Positions 8,542 to 17,409 of a stretch of 43,314 nt of DNA are shown here, piece after piece. Below the pieces are notes generated by a model that was not told the DNA's origin, ran no database searches, and was given only the letters and a program-made list of their open reading frames with translations. The DNA is from Candidatus Helarchaeota archaeon (GTDB lineage Archaea > Asgardarchaeota > Lokiarchaeia > Helarchaeales > JABXJV01), in the NCBI GenBank assembly GCA_013375355.1, contig JABXJV010000180.1, positions 1 through 43,314 on the forward strand, read 5' to 3'. The first letter of the stretch is position 1, and each line of letters begins with the position of its first letter. Position numbers and translations under genes: made by a program.

Positions 8542-8914
8542 GTATTACACCCACATCCAATTTTATGCAAAAATTTTCTTATTATTTTCATAGATTGAAT
8601 ATTAATTAATCAATAATTTAATTATGGCATTCTCTAAATTTAATTTTTAAAAACCCCTTTGATATATAAATATAACTATTTTTACGATTTTAGTTATAAT
8701 AAAAAAATTTCGATGAAAATTTCTGTGACATTAGTGGTGGCATTTTAAAGATAAAATTTTGGCATTTTTTCGAGTTGTGGAAATAAATAAGTAATTTATT
8801 TAATTGTAATATTAATTTTTTATTTTATACCACAAATTAGCAAAAATTATTTATCTGTTTTAAATTAATACTTAAAATCAAATTATTCTTTATAAAATAA
8901 AATTATGAATAAAA
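8542..8914. other. Divergent intergenic region between tfs and the acylphosphatase gene
   Basis: This 373-bp AT-rich stretch has no reading frame worth calling and no RNA gene that I can recognise. It must hold both divergent promoters. Three copies of GGCATT (near 8625, 8737 and 8760) are the only repeated word that stands out, and they may be chance. Confidence 0.5.
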
Positions 8915-9187
8915 ATGAAAAGAATACATGCGTTCGTATCTGGTAGAGTTCAAGGAGTTTTCTTCAGATGGGAGACGCAAGAGTATGCAACTAAATTAGG
9001 TATAAAAGGTTGGGCTAAAAACCTTAGGGACGGAAGAGTAGAAGTTGTTGCGGAAGGTAAAGAAGATAAATTAGAAGAATTAATCAAATTCCTACACAAA
9101 GGGCCACAATATGCAAGAGTTACTAAAGTGGAAGTTAATTGGGAGAAATTTAAAGGCAAATTTGATAAGTTTTTTATCACATATTAA
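8915..9187 (+). CDS. acyP: Acylphosphatase
   Basis: A 90-residue protein of normal acylphosphatase length and motif order. The GRVQGVFFRW phosphate-binding loop carries catalytic Arg18, and GWAKNLRDGRVE carries catalytic Asn36. A third motif region with GPQYARVTKVEV leads to the final strand. The enzyme hydrolyses acyl phosphates such as acetyl phosphate or 1,3-bisphosphoglycerate. The second glycine of the usual GVGFR is Phe here (GVFFR), which is a tolerated variation. It is monocistronic in appearance, with its own upstream region. Confidence 0.95.
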   Translation: MKRIHAFVSGRVQGVFFRWETQEYATKLGIKGWAKNLRDGRVEVVAEGKEDKLEELIKFLHKGPQYARVTKVEVNWEKFKGKFDKFFITY

Positions 9188-9276
9188 TTACATTTATGTG
9201 CTGTATTAATTTCCAATTTCTATTAATTTAACTCAAAAATATTTATTAGATTTTAAAATTATAATAATTTGGTGTA

Positions 9277-9375
9277 ATGAAGAACACGTTCTGTGAATCA
9301 GTTAAAGATGATGATTTTGGAAAGAGCCGTCTGAACGCCTTAAAAGATTCAAAACTATTCCTTATATTAAGCTAA
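9277..9375 (+). other. Possible 32-codon ORF or C/D-box-like RNA in an intergenic gap
   Basis: Between the acylphosphatase and coiled-coil genes the base composition becomes less AT-rich over about 100 bases. An ATG-started frame of 32 codons runs here (MKNTFCESVKDDDFGKSRLN and on), preceded closely by GGTG. The same stretch holds ATGATGA (9308-9314, matching a C box) and CTGA (9331-9334, matching a D box) 16 bases apart, but I see no convincing second box pair. Both readings are weak. Confidence 0.25.
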
Positions 9376-9424
9376 TAGAAAAACATAATATTTGCCTTAA
9401 ACAAAATAAAAATGGGGATAAATC

Positions 9425-10576
9425 TTGAGTTTAGATGACACAGCGGATGTATGGCGATTAAGAAATACTATAAAAGAAAAAGATAAAACAATCAGTGATT
9501 TAAAGCTTAAACTCTTAGAAATTCAAAAAAAATATGCAACGGATATTCAAAATCTAATAAGGGAAAAGATGGAATTAAATGTAGAATTAAAAAGTATGAA
9601 ACCTGAACTCGAAAAAAAAGAAGAATTTATCAAACAGTATTCGACATCCAGTTTAGAAAAAGTTAAGGAATTGCAGGATAAACTAGCAAAAGTCGAAAAA
9701 GATTGGGAAATGAAATATTCTATTGTTGATAATCGTTGTAAAGATTTAGAAAAAAAATACTTAGATGAAAGTGAAATAAAATCCAGAGAAATTGCTAGAT
9801 TAAACAAAAATAATAGTGAACTAAAACAAAAATTAGAACAAGAAAAGACAAAAACCCAAAAATTAACCAAATTAGAAGAAAAAATTCGCGAATTAGAAAG
9901 AGAACGCTCATTAACAATTAAAGATCCTAAAATTGCAAAAAAGCTTTCAGAATTCGAAGATAATTTAAAAAATAAAGATAATGAAATATATAAATTGAAA
10001 GAGAAACTAAATGATGCTTCTTTAAAAATTAAAAAATTAAGCGAAACTTCTGATTATGTTCCCGATTTAAGTATTAAAGAACTACAAATTAAGATTGAAG
10101 ATTTAAAATCTCAAATTAATTCTCTTAATAAAGAACTAGCTTTTTATGAAGGAAAAAAGATTGAAACCATATATTTTGGTGAAAGACAGGCTATTGAATG
10201 TATTAAAGATATAATAAAAAACACAAAAAGAAATCTTTTATTATTTATTCCAAAATTTACTCATTTAGAGCAACTAGATTTGACCTCTCTACCGCCCAGA
10301 ATTATGATTCAAGCTGCAACGTCCATTGATATGGGCGATAGAAATCAAATTTTAAATTTAGATCGTTATAAAGATTATGGCCATATCAAACTGAGAAAAT
10401 ATCCCCCAGCAGACCTATACGCCATTATTTCTGATGGAGATACCTTATTCTTTGGGTTTATAGATGAGAAGAATGTTCCGGTAGGATTTAAATCTACAAA
10501 ACAAAATTTAATTTCATTTTTAGCGGGATTATTAAAAGATACGTTCTTTCGTTTTACTGAAGAGTTTAAAATTTAA
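9425..10576 (+). CDS. Long coiled-coil protein with C-terminal PLD/TrmB-sensor-like domain
   Basis: A 383-residue protein. Residues about 10-245 are almost continuous charged coiled coil, rich in Lys and Glu with leucines at heptad spacing. The last 130 residues form a compact alpha/beta domain (AIECIKDIIKNTKRNLLLFI, then DLYAIISDGDTLFFGFIDE, then a terminal helix). That pattern resembles the phospholipase D-like domain found as the sensor half of TrmB regulators and in helicase-associated modules. No HKD catalytic motif is visible, so it is probably a binding rather than an enzymatic domain. The TTG start has a GGGG motif eight bases upstream. Function unknown; a scaffolding role is plausible. 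Confidence 0.7.
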   Translation: MSLDDTADVWRLRNTIKEKDKTISDLKLKLLEIQKKYATDIQNLIREKMELNVELKSMKPELEKKEEFIKQYSTSSLEKVKELQDKLAKVEKDWEMKYSIVDNRCKDLEKKYLDESEIKSREIARLNKNNSELKQKLEQEKTKTQKLTKLEEKIRELERERSLTIKDPKIAKKLSEFEDNLKNKDNEIYKLKEKLNDASLKIKKLSETSDYVPDLSIKELQIKIEDLKSQINSLNKELAFYEGKKIETIYFGERQAIECIKDIIKNTKRNLLLFIPKFTHLEQLDLTSLPPRIMIQAATSIDMGDRNQILNLDRYKDYGHIKLRKYPPADLYAIISDGDTLFFGFIDEKNVPVGFKSTKQNLISFLAGLLKDTFFRFTEEFKI

Positions 10577-10761
10577 TTTATCTTATTCTTCTGAATTTGA
10601 AAAATTTGCGAATAAATAGATCCTTTATTAATAAAATTAATATTTTTTTAGATAATTAGTATCAATAATGTTTTTTTAATTGATTAAATCTGAAAAACAA
10701 ATTTTGAATTATCTAATAATGTAAGAATAAGAAATCATGAAAAATTAAGAGAATTTATAAA

Positions 10762-11793
10762 ATGAAATTAGATAAATTAAATTTACAAATTTTAAAGGAA
10801 ATTAGTTCTGGTATTGGCTTAACTGTTGATTATGGTCTATTATCCGAAAAATTGGGTAAACATAGGAGTACTATAAAAAGAAGAATAGACGATTTATTTA
10901 AAAATAAAATCATTATGCCCCCTATATATTTTCCATTTGGTCTAATTACCAAGGAATATCCTTTATTTGTACTTGTTTTTGCAGATTTACCAGAAAGTGC
11001 GAAAGATTGGCTATTATCAGATAATAATATTTTTGCAGCGTTTAAGATAATTGAAGGAGATCATAATACTTTAATTTTTGAATATCATAAAACAGTTTTA
11101 TCATATCAGATATGGCGTGAAAATCTTGTAAAACAAAATAAAATACCATCAAGAGAACATAGACACGCCTCTACAAGTTACTATTTTTCGAATAATTTGA
11201 TTGAAAAATATGAACCAAATGCAATAATCGGACATCTTGAAGAAGAATTTAGAAAAAATAAAAAAATATTAATCAATAATTATGAGATTGACTTTGTTGG
11301 TTTCAATATTTTAAAAAATTTACTATTGAAAGGTAATTATTTAAAAATAAATAAGAATATGTTATCCCAAAAATTGGGTATTCATCGAAAAACTATTGAA
11401 TTGAGAATAAAAAAACTAAAAAAATTAAAATTAATAGATTATCCTTCGTGTTATTTTTCAAATTTTTTTGCTCCTCCAACATATTATCTAATCTTAACAT
11501 TTCTAGAAATTGAAGCCAAACTAGAAGAAATTATAGCAGATCTTAAAAATGATTATAATATTCCCATAATTTATAAAATTAGCGCTGGAAAATACAATTT
11601 ATCTATCATTTCAAGTCATCCAAGCATTGATGACTTCTTTTATTGGAATTTAAAATATAAAAATAAGTTTAATTCCATCAAATCTCAAAGAAATGTTTAT
11701 CTTTCTCCAAACATGAAGATATTTTTAAACCAAAATAAGATTATAGATGGATTAATTGAAAAAGAAATGAAACTTTTAGAAATGGAAAAATAA
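10762..11793 (+). CDS. Transcriptional regulator with two tandem HTH units (Lrp/AsnC-like, internal duplication)
   Basis: The 343-residue protein consists of two similar halves. Each starts with a winged helix-turn-helix: residues about 3-52 (LSEKLGKHRSTIKRRIDDL) and about 178-232 (LSQKLGIHRKTIELRIKKLK). Each HTH is followed by an alpha/beta segment reminiscent of the ligand-binding RAM/ACT-like domain of Lrp/AsnC proteins (PLFVLVFADLPES and PTYYLILTFLEIE). This suggests an Lrp-type regulator duplicated into one chain. The DNA target is unknown. It lies tail-to-tail with the TPR gene, two bases apart. The start is an ATG with an upstream AAGAG motif. Confidence 0.7.
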   Translation: MKLDKLNLQILKEISSGIGLTVDYGLLSEKLGKHRSTIKRRIDDLFKNKIIMPPIYFPFGLITKEYPLFVLVFADLPESAKDWLLSDNNIFAAFKIIEGDHNTLIFEYHKTVLSYQIWRENLVKQNKIPSREHRHASTSYYFSNNLIEKYEPNAIIGHLEEEFRKNKKILINNYEIDFVGFNILKNLLLKGNYLKINKNMLSQKLGIHRKTIELRIKKLKKLKLIDYPSCYFSNFFAPPTYYLILTFLEIEAKLEEIIADLKNDYNIPIIYKISAGKYNLSIISSHPSIDDFFYWNLKYKNKFNSIKSQRNVYLSPNMKIFLNQNKIIDGLIEKEMKLLEMEK

Positions 11794-11795
11794 AA

Positions 11796-13547
11796 TTAAG
11801 CAGGAATACGGCGTATCGAATCTGATACCAATTTCTCAATCTGACGTTTGTATTCTGGTTTTAATTTCCCGAGGATTTCTTCTCCCGCATGGATAAATAA
11901 ACAATATGCATATTGCTTTGGAGTTAAACTTGTTTGTCTTAGCAGGATGTTAGTTTGAGCTTTTTCAAGAAGTAATTCGGCCACAGGATTTAAATCCTTT
12001 CGGGAAAGGGCGGTTCTTAAAATTTTCTTAAATTGTTCTCTAAAAATAGGATCATTAATATCTGCATGAGAAAGCCCCATAATCTCTAAAGAGCAATTGG
12101 CAGCACATACCTCACATCCACTATATGGACGTGTGGTTATTTTTCTTAATTTTTTTTCTTTAATACGGGCTGATTCTAGTAATAATCCTATATTTTCATA
12201 CTCTTCAATTGCCTTTTCATAATAATCTTTTGCCTTAACCAGCTTTCCTCGCCTAAACAAAGCCTCTCCCATCGACTCTAAACTTTCAGCAATACCTCTT
12301 TCATCGCCTATACCCTTTCTGATTCTTATGGCTTGCTCAAACATACTCATTGCTTCACCCATTCTCCCTACTGCTAATAGAACTTCACCCAAATCCATTA
12401 AAGCCGCTGATTCGCCTTCTCTATCACGTGCTGTTCGTACATCATCAAGTAATTGACGTCTAATATCAACAGCTTCATCACTACGACCTATACCAACTAA
12501 ACATCTGCTTATTCCTTTTAAGACTGTTTTGGGATCTTGAGCCCCACTATTATATACTTCGTTGTAATACTCTAATGCTTCATCATATCTCCCAATACGT
12601 TCAAGAACACTTCCTACAGTCAGATAATTAGAAATAAGTGCGAGAGTATTCCCAGCTGCGTGATATACACTTGAGACAGATTGATAACATTGTAGAGCGT
12701 CTTCTAATTGCCCTGAATCTTCAAAAGCAGATCCCATCTTAAGTAAAATTTCTGCCTCAACTGTTGAATCTTGAATTTTTCTGGAAATCTTTAATGCCTT
12801 ATCAAGGTATTCCAACGCAAGTTCATATTTCCCTCGAGCTGTTAATATAGATCCAATAATTAATTGATTTTTTAGCTCTTCTTTTTTATTTTTATAGTCA
12901 GTCATAAAAGTAAAAGTTAATAATGGGAAGAATTTTTCTCCATCCGGGGCACTTTTTGCAATTGCTTCAAAAGAAGGATCACTTGAATCAAGAATTAACA
13001 TGTTTTTCCCAATACGTTCAAAATCAAGTTCGCTTGAGAAGAATAAGATAACTTGGCTAAATCCTTCGGGTAATGCAAAATAAAAATAATTTGTCTCAAA
13101 ACCCGCTGATGCAGTAGAATAGATTTCTGCACTAACTTTTTGGGGGAATTGAACTGACTTAGAACCAAGTTGTTCATAATCTGCCATAATTTTCCATTTA
13201 ATTGATCTCTTTATATTAAAAGTTGTTCTCATTACCATTTTACCTAAGGTTTGCCCTTGAAATACTTCTATTCTTCTAGTTCCAACTCCGAGAGATTGAG
13301 TTAAAACCTTTACTGGCAACCCAAGAGAGATTGGAAATGGCGATAATACTTTGATGCGGTCTTTTTTATCCGAAACAGCATCAAAAATGACAGACTCAGA
13401 GATTTCAATTTTTCTTAAGGATTCAAATTCATCATCGATTTCAAATTGTTTTTTGAAAATATTATCTCGAAAACCAGCTATTCTTCCATCTCTTAAAATA
13501 ATACTTAAACTATAATCTTCACCTAAATAGATCGCATCATCTTCCAT
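11796..13547 (-). CDS. TPR-repeat protein with N-terminal unique domain and C-terminal Cys motif
   Basis: A 583-residue protein. The first 220 residues form a beta-rich unknown domain without TM segments. Residues about 225-465 hold six or more tetratricopeptide repeats with the usual pattern (ARGKYELALEYLDKALKI, ERIGRYDEALEYYNEVY, RRGKLVKAKDYYEKAIEEY). After the repeats comes CEVCAANC, a short cysteine cluster that may bind metal, followed by a helical C-terminal domain of about 100 residues. TPR arrays hold protein complexes together, so a scaffold or chaperone-adaptor role is likely, but the partner is unknown. The TPR part has noticeably lower AT content than the surrounding genes. Confidence 0.8.
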   Translation of the reverse strand: MEDDAIYLGEDYSLSIILRDGRIAGFRDNIFKKQFEIDDEFESLRKIEISESVIFDAVSDKKDRIKVLSPFPISLGLPVKVLTQSLGVGTRRIEVFQGQTLGKMVMRTTFNIKRSIKWKIMADYEQLGSKSVQFPQKVSAEIYSTASAGFETNYFYFALPEGFSQVILFFSSELDFERIGKNMLILDSSDPSFEAIAKSAPDGEKFFPLLTFTFMTDYKNKKEELKNQLIIGSILTARGKYELALEYLDKALKISRKIQDSTVEAEILLKMGSAFEDSGQLEDALQCYQSVSSVYHAAGNTLALISNYLTVGSVLERIGRYDEALEYYNEVYNSGAQDPKTVLKGISRCLVGIGRSDEAVDIRRQLLDDVRTARDREGESAALMDLGEVLLAVGRMGEAMSMFEQAIRIRKGIGDERGIAESLESMGEALFRRGKLVKAKDYYEKAIEEYENIGLLLESARIKEKKLRKITTRPYSGCEVCAANCSLEIMGLSHADINDPIFREQFKKILRTALSRKDLNPVAELLLEKAQTNILLRQTSLTPKQYAYCLFIHAGEEILGKLKPEYKRQIEKLVSDSIRRIPA

Positions 13548-13707
13548 TTCTTTTCATCTACTTGAATATTTCATGTAAAATGATAAATAAAGGATATTTA
13601 AACCAATTAGATTAAGAACTTGTAGAATAAAAATAGATCATTCTCATTTATAATTAATCTTGGTTTTATTTAGGAATTTATTTTGGAATGGTTTGGAGTT
13701 ATTTAAA

Positions 13708-14658
13708 TTGAATGAACAATTAATCATCAAAAATGGAGAAGATATTGTAAGATGTAGCCAAATTGCTATGGTACTAGAGGTTTCAGGCTATCCTAAGCCA
13801 GGTAATGTCCATCGAACCCAAAATTTTCCCAAGACTCAATTCGAACATTTTTTGATTGGTGCTATTGTGTGCAGAAAATCATTTTATGAGTTAGTATCAA
13901 GGAGTAATAAAATTGGCAGGGGCCAGTTACAATTAAAGGAACTAAATCTGGGGAAATTTATTTTACAAGGTGTAAAAGAGACACTTAATTGGCAAAGAGG
14001 TGGAAATATTAATTTAGGACTGTTACTTCTATTGGGACCATTATCAGCAGCAGCAGGAATTATATTAGAACAAGGTGAAATCGAAAATGATAGTCTAAGA
14101 GAAGTTTTATCAAAAATTTTGAAAAATACAACGTCAGAAGACACAATTAATTTATATGAAGCAATTGAAATTTGTCAACCTGGTGGTTTAGGTCAAGTAA
14201 AGGAATTTGATGTCATGGATAAATCATCCAAAACTAAAATTTTAAAGAAAAATATTAATTTGTATGACATTTTTAAACTTAGCGCGTCATGGGATAATAT
14301 TGCAGCTGAATATGTTTCCGATTTTAAAATAACTTTTGAAATAGGGGTTCCATACTTTAAAAAAGTCTTTGAAGAAAGTAAAGAAATCAATATTGCAACA
14401 GTCGATACATTTCTCTATATCCTTTCATGTGTTCCTGATTCTTTAATCCAACGCAAAACAAGTCTTGAAAAAGCAAAAAGTATTAGTGAACGTGCTAAAA
14501 AAATAGTAGATGGAGGCGGACTTAGATATAGAAGACAAGAAATTATCGAATTTGATAATTATCTACAAAAAAAATCAGGAAAAATGAATCCGGGAACAAC
14601 AGCTGATTTGACTGCAGCTTCAATTATGGTAAATTTATTATATGGTTTAAAAATTTAG
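13708..14658 (+). CDS. citG: CitG-like triphosphoribosyl-dephospho-CoA synthase family protein
   Basis: The sequence has the family signature SGYPKPGNVHR near the N terminus and NPGTTADLTAASIMV near the C terminus, with a helical body including NINLGLLLLLGPLSAAAG. CitG and MdcB make the prosthetic-group precursor 2'-(5''-triphosphoribosyl)-3'-dephospho-CoA for citrate or malonate lyases. No lyase genes lie nearby, and archaeal members of this family probably do something related but different. The open frame reaches up to a TTG at 13660, but the TTG at 13708 (MNEQLIIKNGED) sits after a GGAG motif and matches the usual family start better, so I chose it. Fold confidence is high, exact reaction low. 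Confidence 0.78.
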   Translation: MNEQLIIKNGEDIVRCSQIAMVLEVSGYPKPGNVHRTQNFPKTQFEHFLIGAIVCRKSFYELVSRSNKIGRGQLQLKELNLGKFILQGVKETLNWQRGGNINLGLLLLLGPLSAAAGIILEQGEIENDSLREVLSKILKNTTSEDTINLYEAIEICQPGGLGQVKEFDVMDKSSKTKILKKNINLYDIFKLSASWDNIAAEYVSDFKITFEIGVPYFKKVFEESKEINIATVDTFLYILSCVPDSLIQRKTSLEKAKSISERAKKIVDGGGLRYRRQEIIEFDNYLQKKSGKMNPGTTADLTAASIMVNLLYGLKI

Positions 14659-14754
14659 GATTTAAGCAAATAATTATATTTTTTCTGATAATTTCAACAA
14701 TATTAATATTTATTTTAAGAAATTAGTAATCTGTTAATAATTGGAGATTTTAAA

Positions 14755-15108
14755 ATGATCGAAGAAATTAACGAATCAGAGCTGAAGGATTTATTGGAAA
14801 AAAATAAAATAGTAATTGTTGATTATTCAGCAGTTTGGTGTGGACCGTGTAGAATACAGCACATGATTTTGGAAAAATTGCAAGATAAATATAAAGATAA
14901 GGGAGTTAAAATTGTATCAATTGATATTGATAAGAATAGAAGCCATGCTGAAAAAATTAACATAGTTGCCGTGCCAACACTACAAATTTATCATAAAGGA
15001 GAGTTGTTGAAGTTTCCAGATAATGGGGAAGAGGTAGATCGTTTCATTGGGGTTCAAAGGGAAGAAAATTTAGCAAATATATGCGAATATTTTCTTAAAA
15101 ATAAATGA
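14755..15108 (+). CDS. Thioredoxin
   Basis: A 117-residue thioredoxin-fold protein with the intact redox motif WCGPCR (Cys29 and Cys32), a preceding strand VIVDYSAVW, and the cis-Pro loop VAVPTLQIYHKGE. The length is that of a plain cytosolic thioredoxin, with no signal peptide or membrane anchor. The Arg after the second Cys (normally Lys) is common in archaeal thioredoxins. The ATG start is preceded by GGAG at normal spacing. It follows the CitG-like gene by about 100 bp on the same strand and may be cotranscribed, though a functional link is not evident. Confidence 0.95.
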   Translation: MIEEINESELKDLLEKNKIVIVDYSAVWCGPCRIQHMILEKLQDKYKDKGVKIVSIDIDKNRSHAEKINIVAVPTLQIYHKGELLKFPDNGEEVDRFIGVQREENLANICEYFLKNK

Positions 15109-15233
15109 AATTTTTTATAATAAATAATATTCTCAATTTTTTGTTTTTTAATTAAGCTATTCAATATCTGACATTACTTTTCAAAGTATTTTTAGAAAAT
15201 CAATTATTTCAATGGAAATAGTGCCAAATTGAA

Positions 15234-15240
15234 TATATAT
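15234..15240 (+). promoter_or_regulatory. Possible TATA box for the small RHH gene
   Basis: TATATAT lies about 55 bases before the ATG at 15293, leaving room for a start of transcription and a leader of about 25-30 bases. The support is positional only, in very AT-rich DNA. Confidence 0.25.
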
Positions 15241-15292
15241 TAAGGATAAGCACTAATGTTAGTTTTAAAGTATAAAACCATTATAGTGTGGG

Positions 15293-15466
15293 ATGAGTAT
15301 GAAACTAATCCAAACTTCAATCACATTACCTTTAAAATACATAAATCTTATTGAAGAATTAGTTAAAAATGGTAAATTTCCATCTAAAGTCGAAGTTATA
15401 AGGGTTGCTATTCGACGAGCAATAAAAAGAGATAAAAAGAGGTTGCTTTCATTAGAAAAAAAATAA
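15293..15466 (+). CDS. Small ribbon-helix-helix (CopG/ParD-like) DNA-binding protein, 57 aa
   Basis: This short gene starts at ATG 15293 (MSMKLIQTSITLPLKYINLI). The pattern is that of a CopG-type ribbon-helix-helix domain: a short N-terminal strand (LIQTSITLPL), helix A (YINLIEELVKNG), the turn FPSKVEVIRVAIRRAI forming helix B, and a basic tail (KRDKKRLL). Such proteins bind DNA as dimers through the N-terminal strand, often as autoregulators. No toxin gene is adjacent, so an antitoxin role is not supported. It converges on the membrane-protein gene at 15482. Confidence 0.75.
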   Translation: MSMKLIQTSITLPLKYINLIEELVKNGKFPSKVEVIRVAIRRAIKRDKKRLLSLEKK

Positions 15467-15481
15467 TACCTCGTTAAACTC

Positions 15482-16141
15482 TCATTTTTTCTTCTTTCTA
15501 CGACTGTCACCCAATCTTCTAATTACCGCTTTTGAAGGCTTTTTTGATTTATCTATGCCTGTAGGTTTTTCTTTTTCCCATTTTTCTGCAAGTTCAACAA
15601 CATTTTTGTACCCGAGATAAATTAATTCATCTAGAATAATGTCAAGATCATCCTTTGATATATTTATGGAATGTTTTTGGGCGAATTCTTTTGATACATT
15701 TCCCAAATCTCCATAATTTTCATATGTTTTTATAAAACGATCAATAAAATTAGAATGAAAAAATGTTGGAGCTCCTGAAAAATAAACTAAAATTCCATCT
15801 TTATAAGCCATTTTTTTAAATATAGGAGTAACTCGCCACAATGGTTCATTAATCTTTGAAGCTAACTCTTTATCGTTAATTCTAATACTTTTATATAATG
15901 CATCTGATATTGCTTTTTGCAATTTATATCGTTGAATTATATAATCCGATATAAAAAATATTGGGAAAATCAAACCAATTACTAAAAATACAATAAAAAA
16001 AATCAAATTTGTGTAATCTGGATAAATATTAACTTGAGAAATTCTAGGATAATATCCAAAAAAAGCTATAGCTATTAAAATAAGACTGACAATAAAAAAA
16101 ATTCGTTTTGTCCATAACTTAACTTGATTCCATTTGACCAT
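15482..16141 (-). CDS. Membrane protein with two N-terminal TM helices and basic cytoplasmic domain
   Basis: A 219-residue protein. Two hydrophobic helices (residues about 12-30, FFIVSLILIAIAFFG, and about 45-66, IFFIVFLVIGLIFPIFFI) form a hairpin near the N terminus. A soluble, mainly helical domain of about 150 residues follows, with winged-helix-like character (KELASKINEPLWRVTPIFKKMAYKDGILVYF) and an extremely basic tail (SRRKKKK). No family is recognised. The architecture suggests a membrane-tethered protein whose cytoplasmic part contacts nucleic acid or acidic partners. The ATG start has an AAGGTTTT motif upstream. Confidence 0.65.
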   Translation of the reverse strand: MVKWNQVKLWTKRIFFIVSLILIAIAFFGYYPRISQVNIYPDYTNLIFFIVFLVIGLIFPIFFISDYIIQRYKLQKAISDALYKSIRINDKELASKINEPLWRVTPIFKKMAYKDGILVYFSGAPTFFHSNFIDRFIKTYENYGDLGNVSKEFAQKHSINISKDDLDIILDELIYLGYKNVVELAEKWEKEKPTGIDKSKKPSKAVIRRLGDSRRKKKK

Positions 16142-16204
16142 TTTAAAACCTTAAAATGAGAATTTTAATTTTAAAAAAGTATAAATAATAGAAAAAATCA
16201 ACCC

Positions 16205-16552
16205 CTAATATACGCGAGGGCGCTTTTGTGGCTTTGCTGTCTTAATGAGTTCTTCACTCTTCTTTTCTAAGATCTCTTTTGGTGTAAACCACATAATCCC
16301 TAAAGGTTCTAGACTTACATAAAGACTTCCCACAATGCCGTATCCATACAATCCGTCTTTTTCAACTACTGTTTTATCTATCAAATATTTTATCGCTTGT
16401 TTGCCGTTCTGTAATTCTACCAGACTGGGTTGACAAGCTGTATATCCCCCCAAATTCATTATATGTTTTGCAACTTGCCAATCAATCTCGTCATCAACTT
16501 TGCCTGATTTTTGCAAAACTTTAACAACCTTGGGCTCGTCTTTTTCAGACAT
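16205..16552 (-). CDS. Unknown soluble protein (115 aa)
   Basis: Clean reading frame. I start at the internal ATG (MSEKDEPKVVKV) because a GGTGA Shine-Dalgarno motif lies five bases before it; a TTG four codons upstream also exists. The protein has an acidic/basic N terminus, a central region with DWQVAKHIMNLGGYTA and helix-strand alternation (LYGYGIVGSLYVSLEPLG), and a basic tail KPQKRPRVY. I do not recognise it. Its basic C terminus is reminiscent of nucleic-acid-binding or ribosome-associated small proteins, but that is only impression. It is followed by the membrane-protein gene on the same strand with a gap of about 60 bp, so they may be cotranscribed. Confidence 0.6.
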   Translation of the reverse strand: MSEKDEPKVVKVLQKSGKVDDEIDWQVAKHIMNLGGYTACQPSLVELQNGKQAIKYLIDKTVVEKDGLYGYGIVGSLYVSLEPLGIMWFTPKEILEKKSEELIKTAKPQKRPRVY

Positions 16553-16906
16553 ATCTGTCACCAAACGATAAATTACACAACAAATTCCATATTGAATTAT
16601 ATAAGTCTTAAGATATTTTTAAAATTAAAAAGGATGCAAAAATGGGATTAATAATTATACTTATTTTTCAAATTAAACCTAAATCGTAAGAAACACAAAT
16701 GAAATAATAAATTTTTGATTGTATTTCTTAAATTATCAAAAAAATTAATAATATTACTATGTTTTTAGTAGAATCTAACGAACGCTATGAATGGATGACA
16801 GAGGTTATCGAAGAGATCGGTTTCTCCCTACCTAATTAAATTTATTTTTTTATTTAGTCGAATACTTGACTTAACAAAAAAAAAAGAAGATAAAGAATAA
16901 TGTTGA
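16553..16906. other. Intergenic region with a 26-codon plus-strand ORF
   Basis: Most of this gap is featureless AT-rich DNA. From 16759 to 16839 the composition changes and an ATG frame encodes 26 residues (MFLVESNERYEWMTEVIEEI, then GFSLPN and a stop). The amino-acid mix is protein-like, with no Lys/Asn/Ile bias. There is no Shine-Dalgarno motif. It may be a micropeptide, a gene remnant or a structured RNA segment. Confidence 0.35.
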
Positions 16907-17125
16907 TTAAGAAAATTGTTTTATTGTTAATTGTATGTCTGCTGCAGTGACTTTTTTACGATTTGCATGCTTAGCAAATGTTATGGCCTTTTTTGTTATA
17001 TCAACAGCCACTAATTCTAAGTGACTGATGAGATAGTCCACTGCGGCCTTATTTACTATTTTTGCACCTACGTTGGACATCAATGTGCGGGTTGGAGACC
17101 AGGCAAAGAATCTTTTTTTCGCCAT
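16907..17125 (-). CDS. Archaeal histone
   Basis: A single histone-fold protein of 72 residues. Helix 1 region VGAKIVNKAAVDYLISHLE, central helix AVDITKKAITFAKHANRKKVTAADIQ and the last helix LTIKQFS match the HMf-type fold. This includes the conserved NRKKVTAADI loop that binds DNA next to the central helix. I begin at the second Met (MAKKRFFAWSPTRT) because GAGGG sits at the right distance before it; the longer ATG start would place that motif inside the gene. The N terminus MAKKRFFAWSP is a short basic/aromatic extension, not a long eukaryote-like tail. It packages DNA as dimers or larger assemblies. Confidence 0.93.
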   Translation of the reverse strand: MAKKRFFAWSPTRTLMSNVGAKIVNKAAVDYLISHLELVAVDITKKAITFAKHANRKKVTAADIQLTIKQFS

Positions 17126-17409
17126 ATTTATTTCCCTCATATTTATTTTTTTTAATTTATTTGGATTATAAAATATTTTTTTTAATTATTCTTAATATTT
17201 TATAAGATCATTTTACTTATAAAAATATTGTTTTAATTAATTTTAAACGCCGATATTCGACGAAAATTTTGTGATTAAAGTCAATTATCTTCCAAATTCT
17301 ATAGTTATCGACAAAAATTCGATTTTTTTTTTAATCTACAAATGTTTTTAAGATAATAAGATTCTTTATTTCTTACACAAGAAGATAAAAAATACATTGA
17401 AAAATGCAT

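Noticed and set aside
15293..15466. Toxin-antitoxin pair involving the RHH protein
   Set aside because: No toxin-sized gene follows on the same strand; the next gene converges and encodes a membrane protein.
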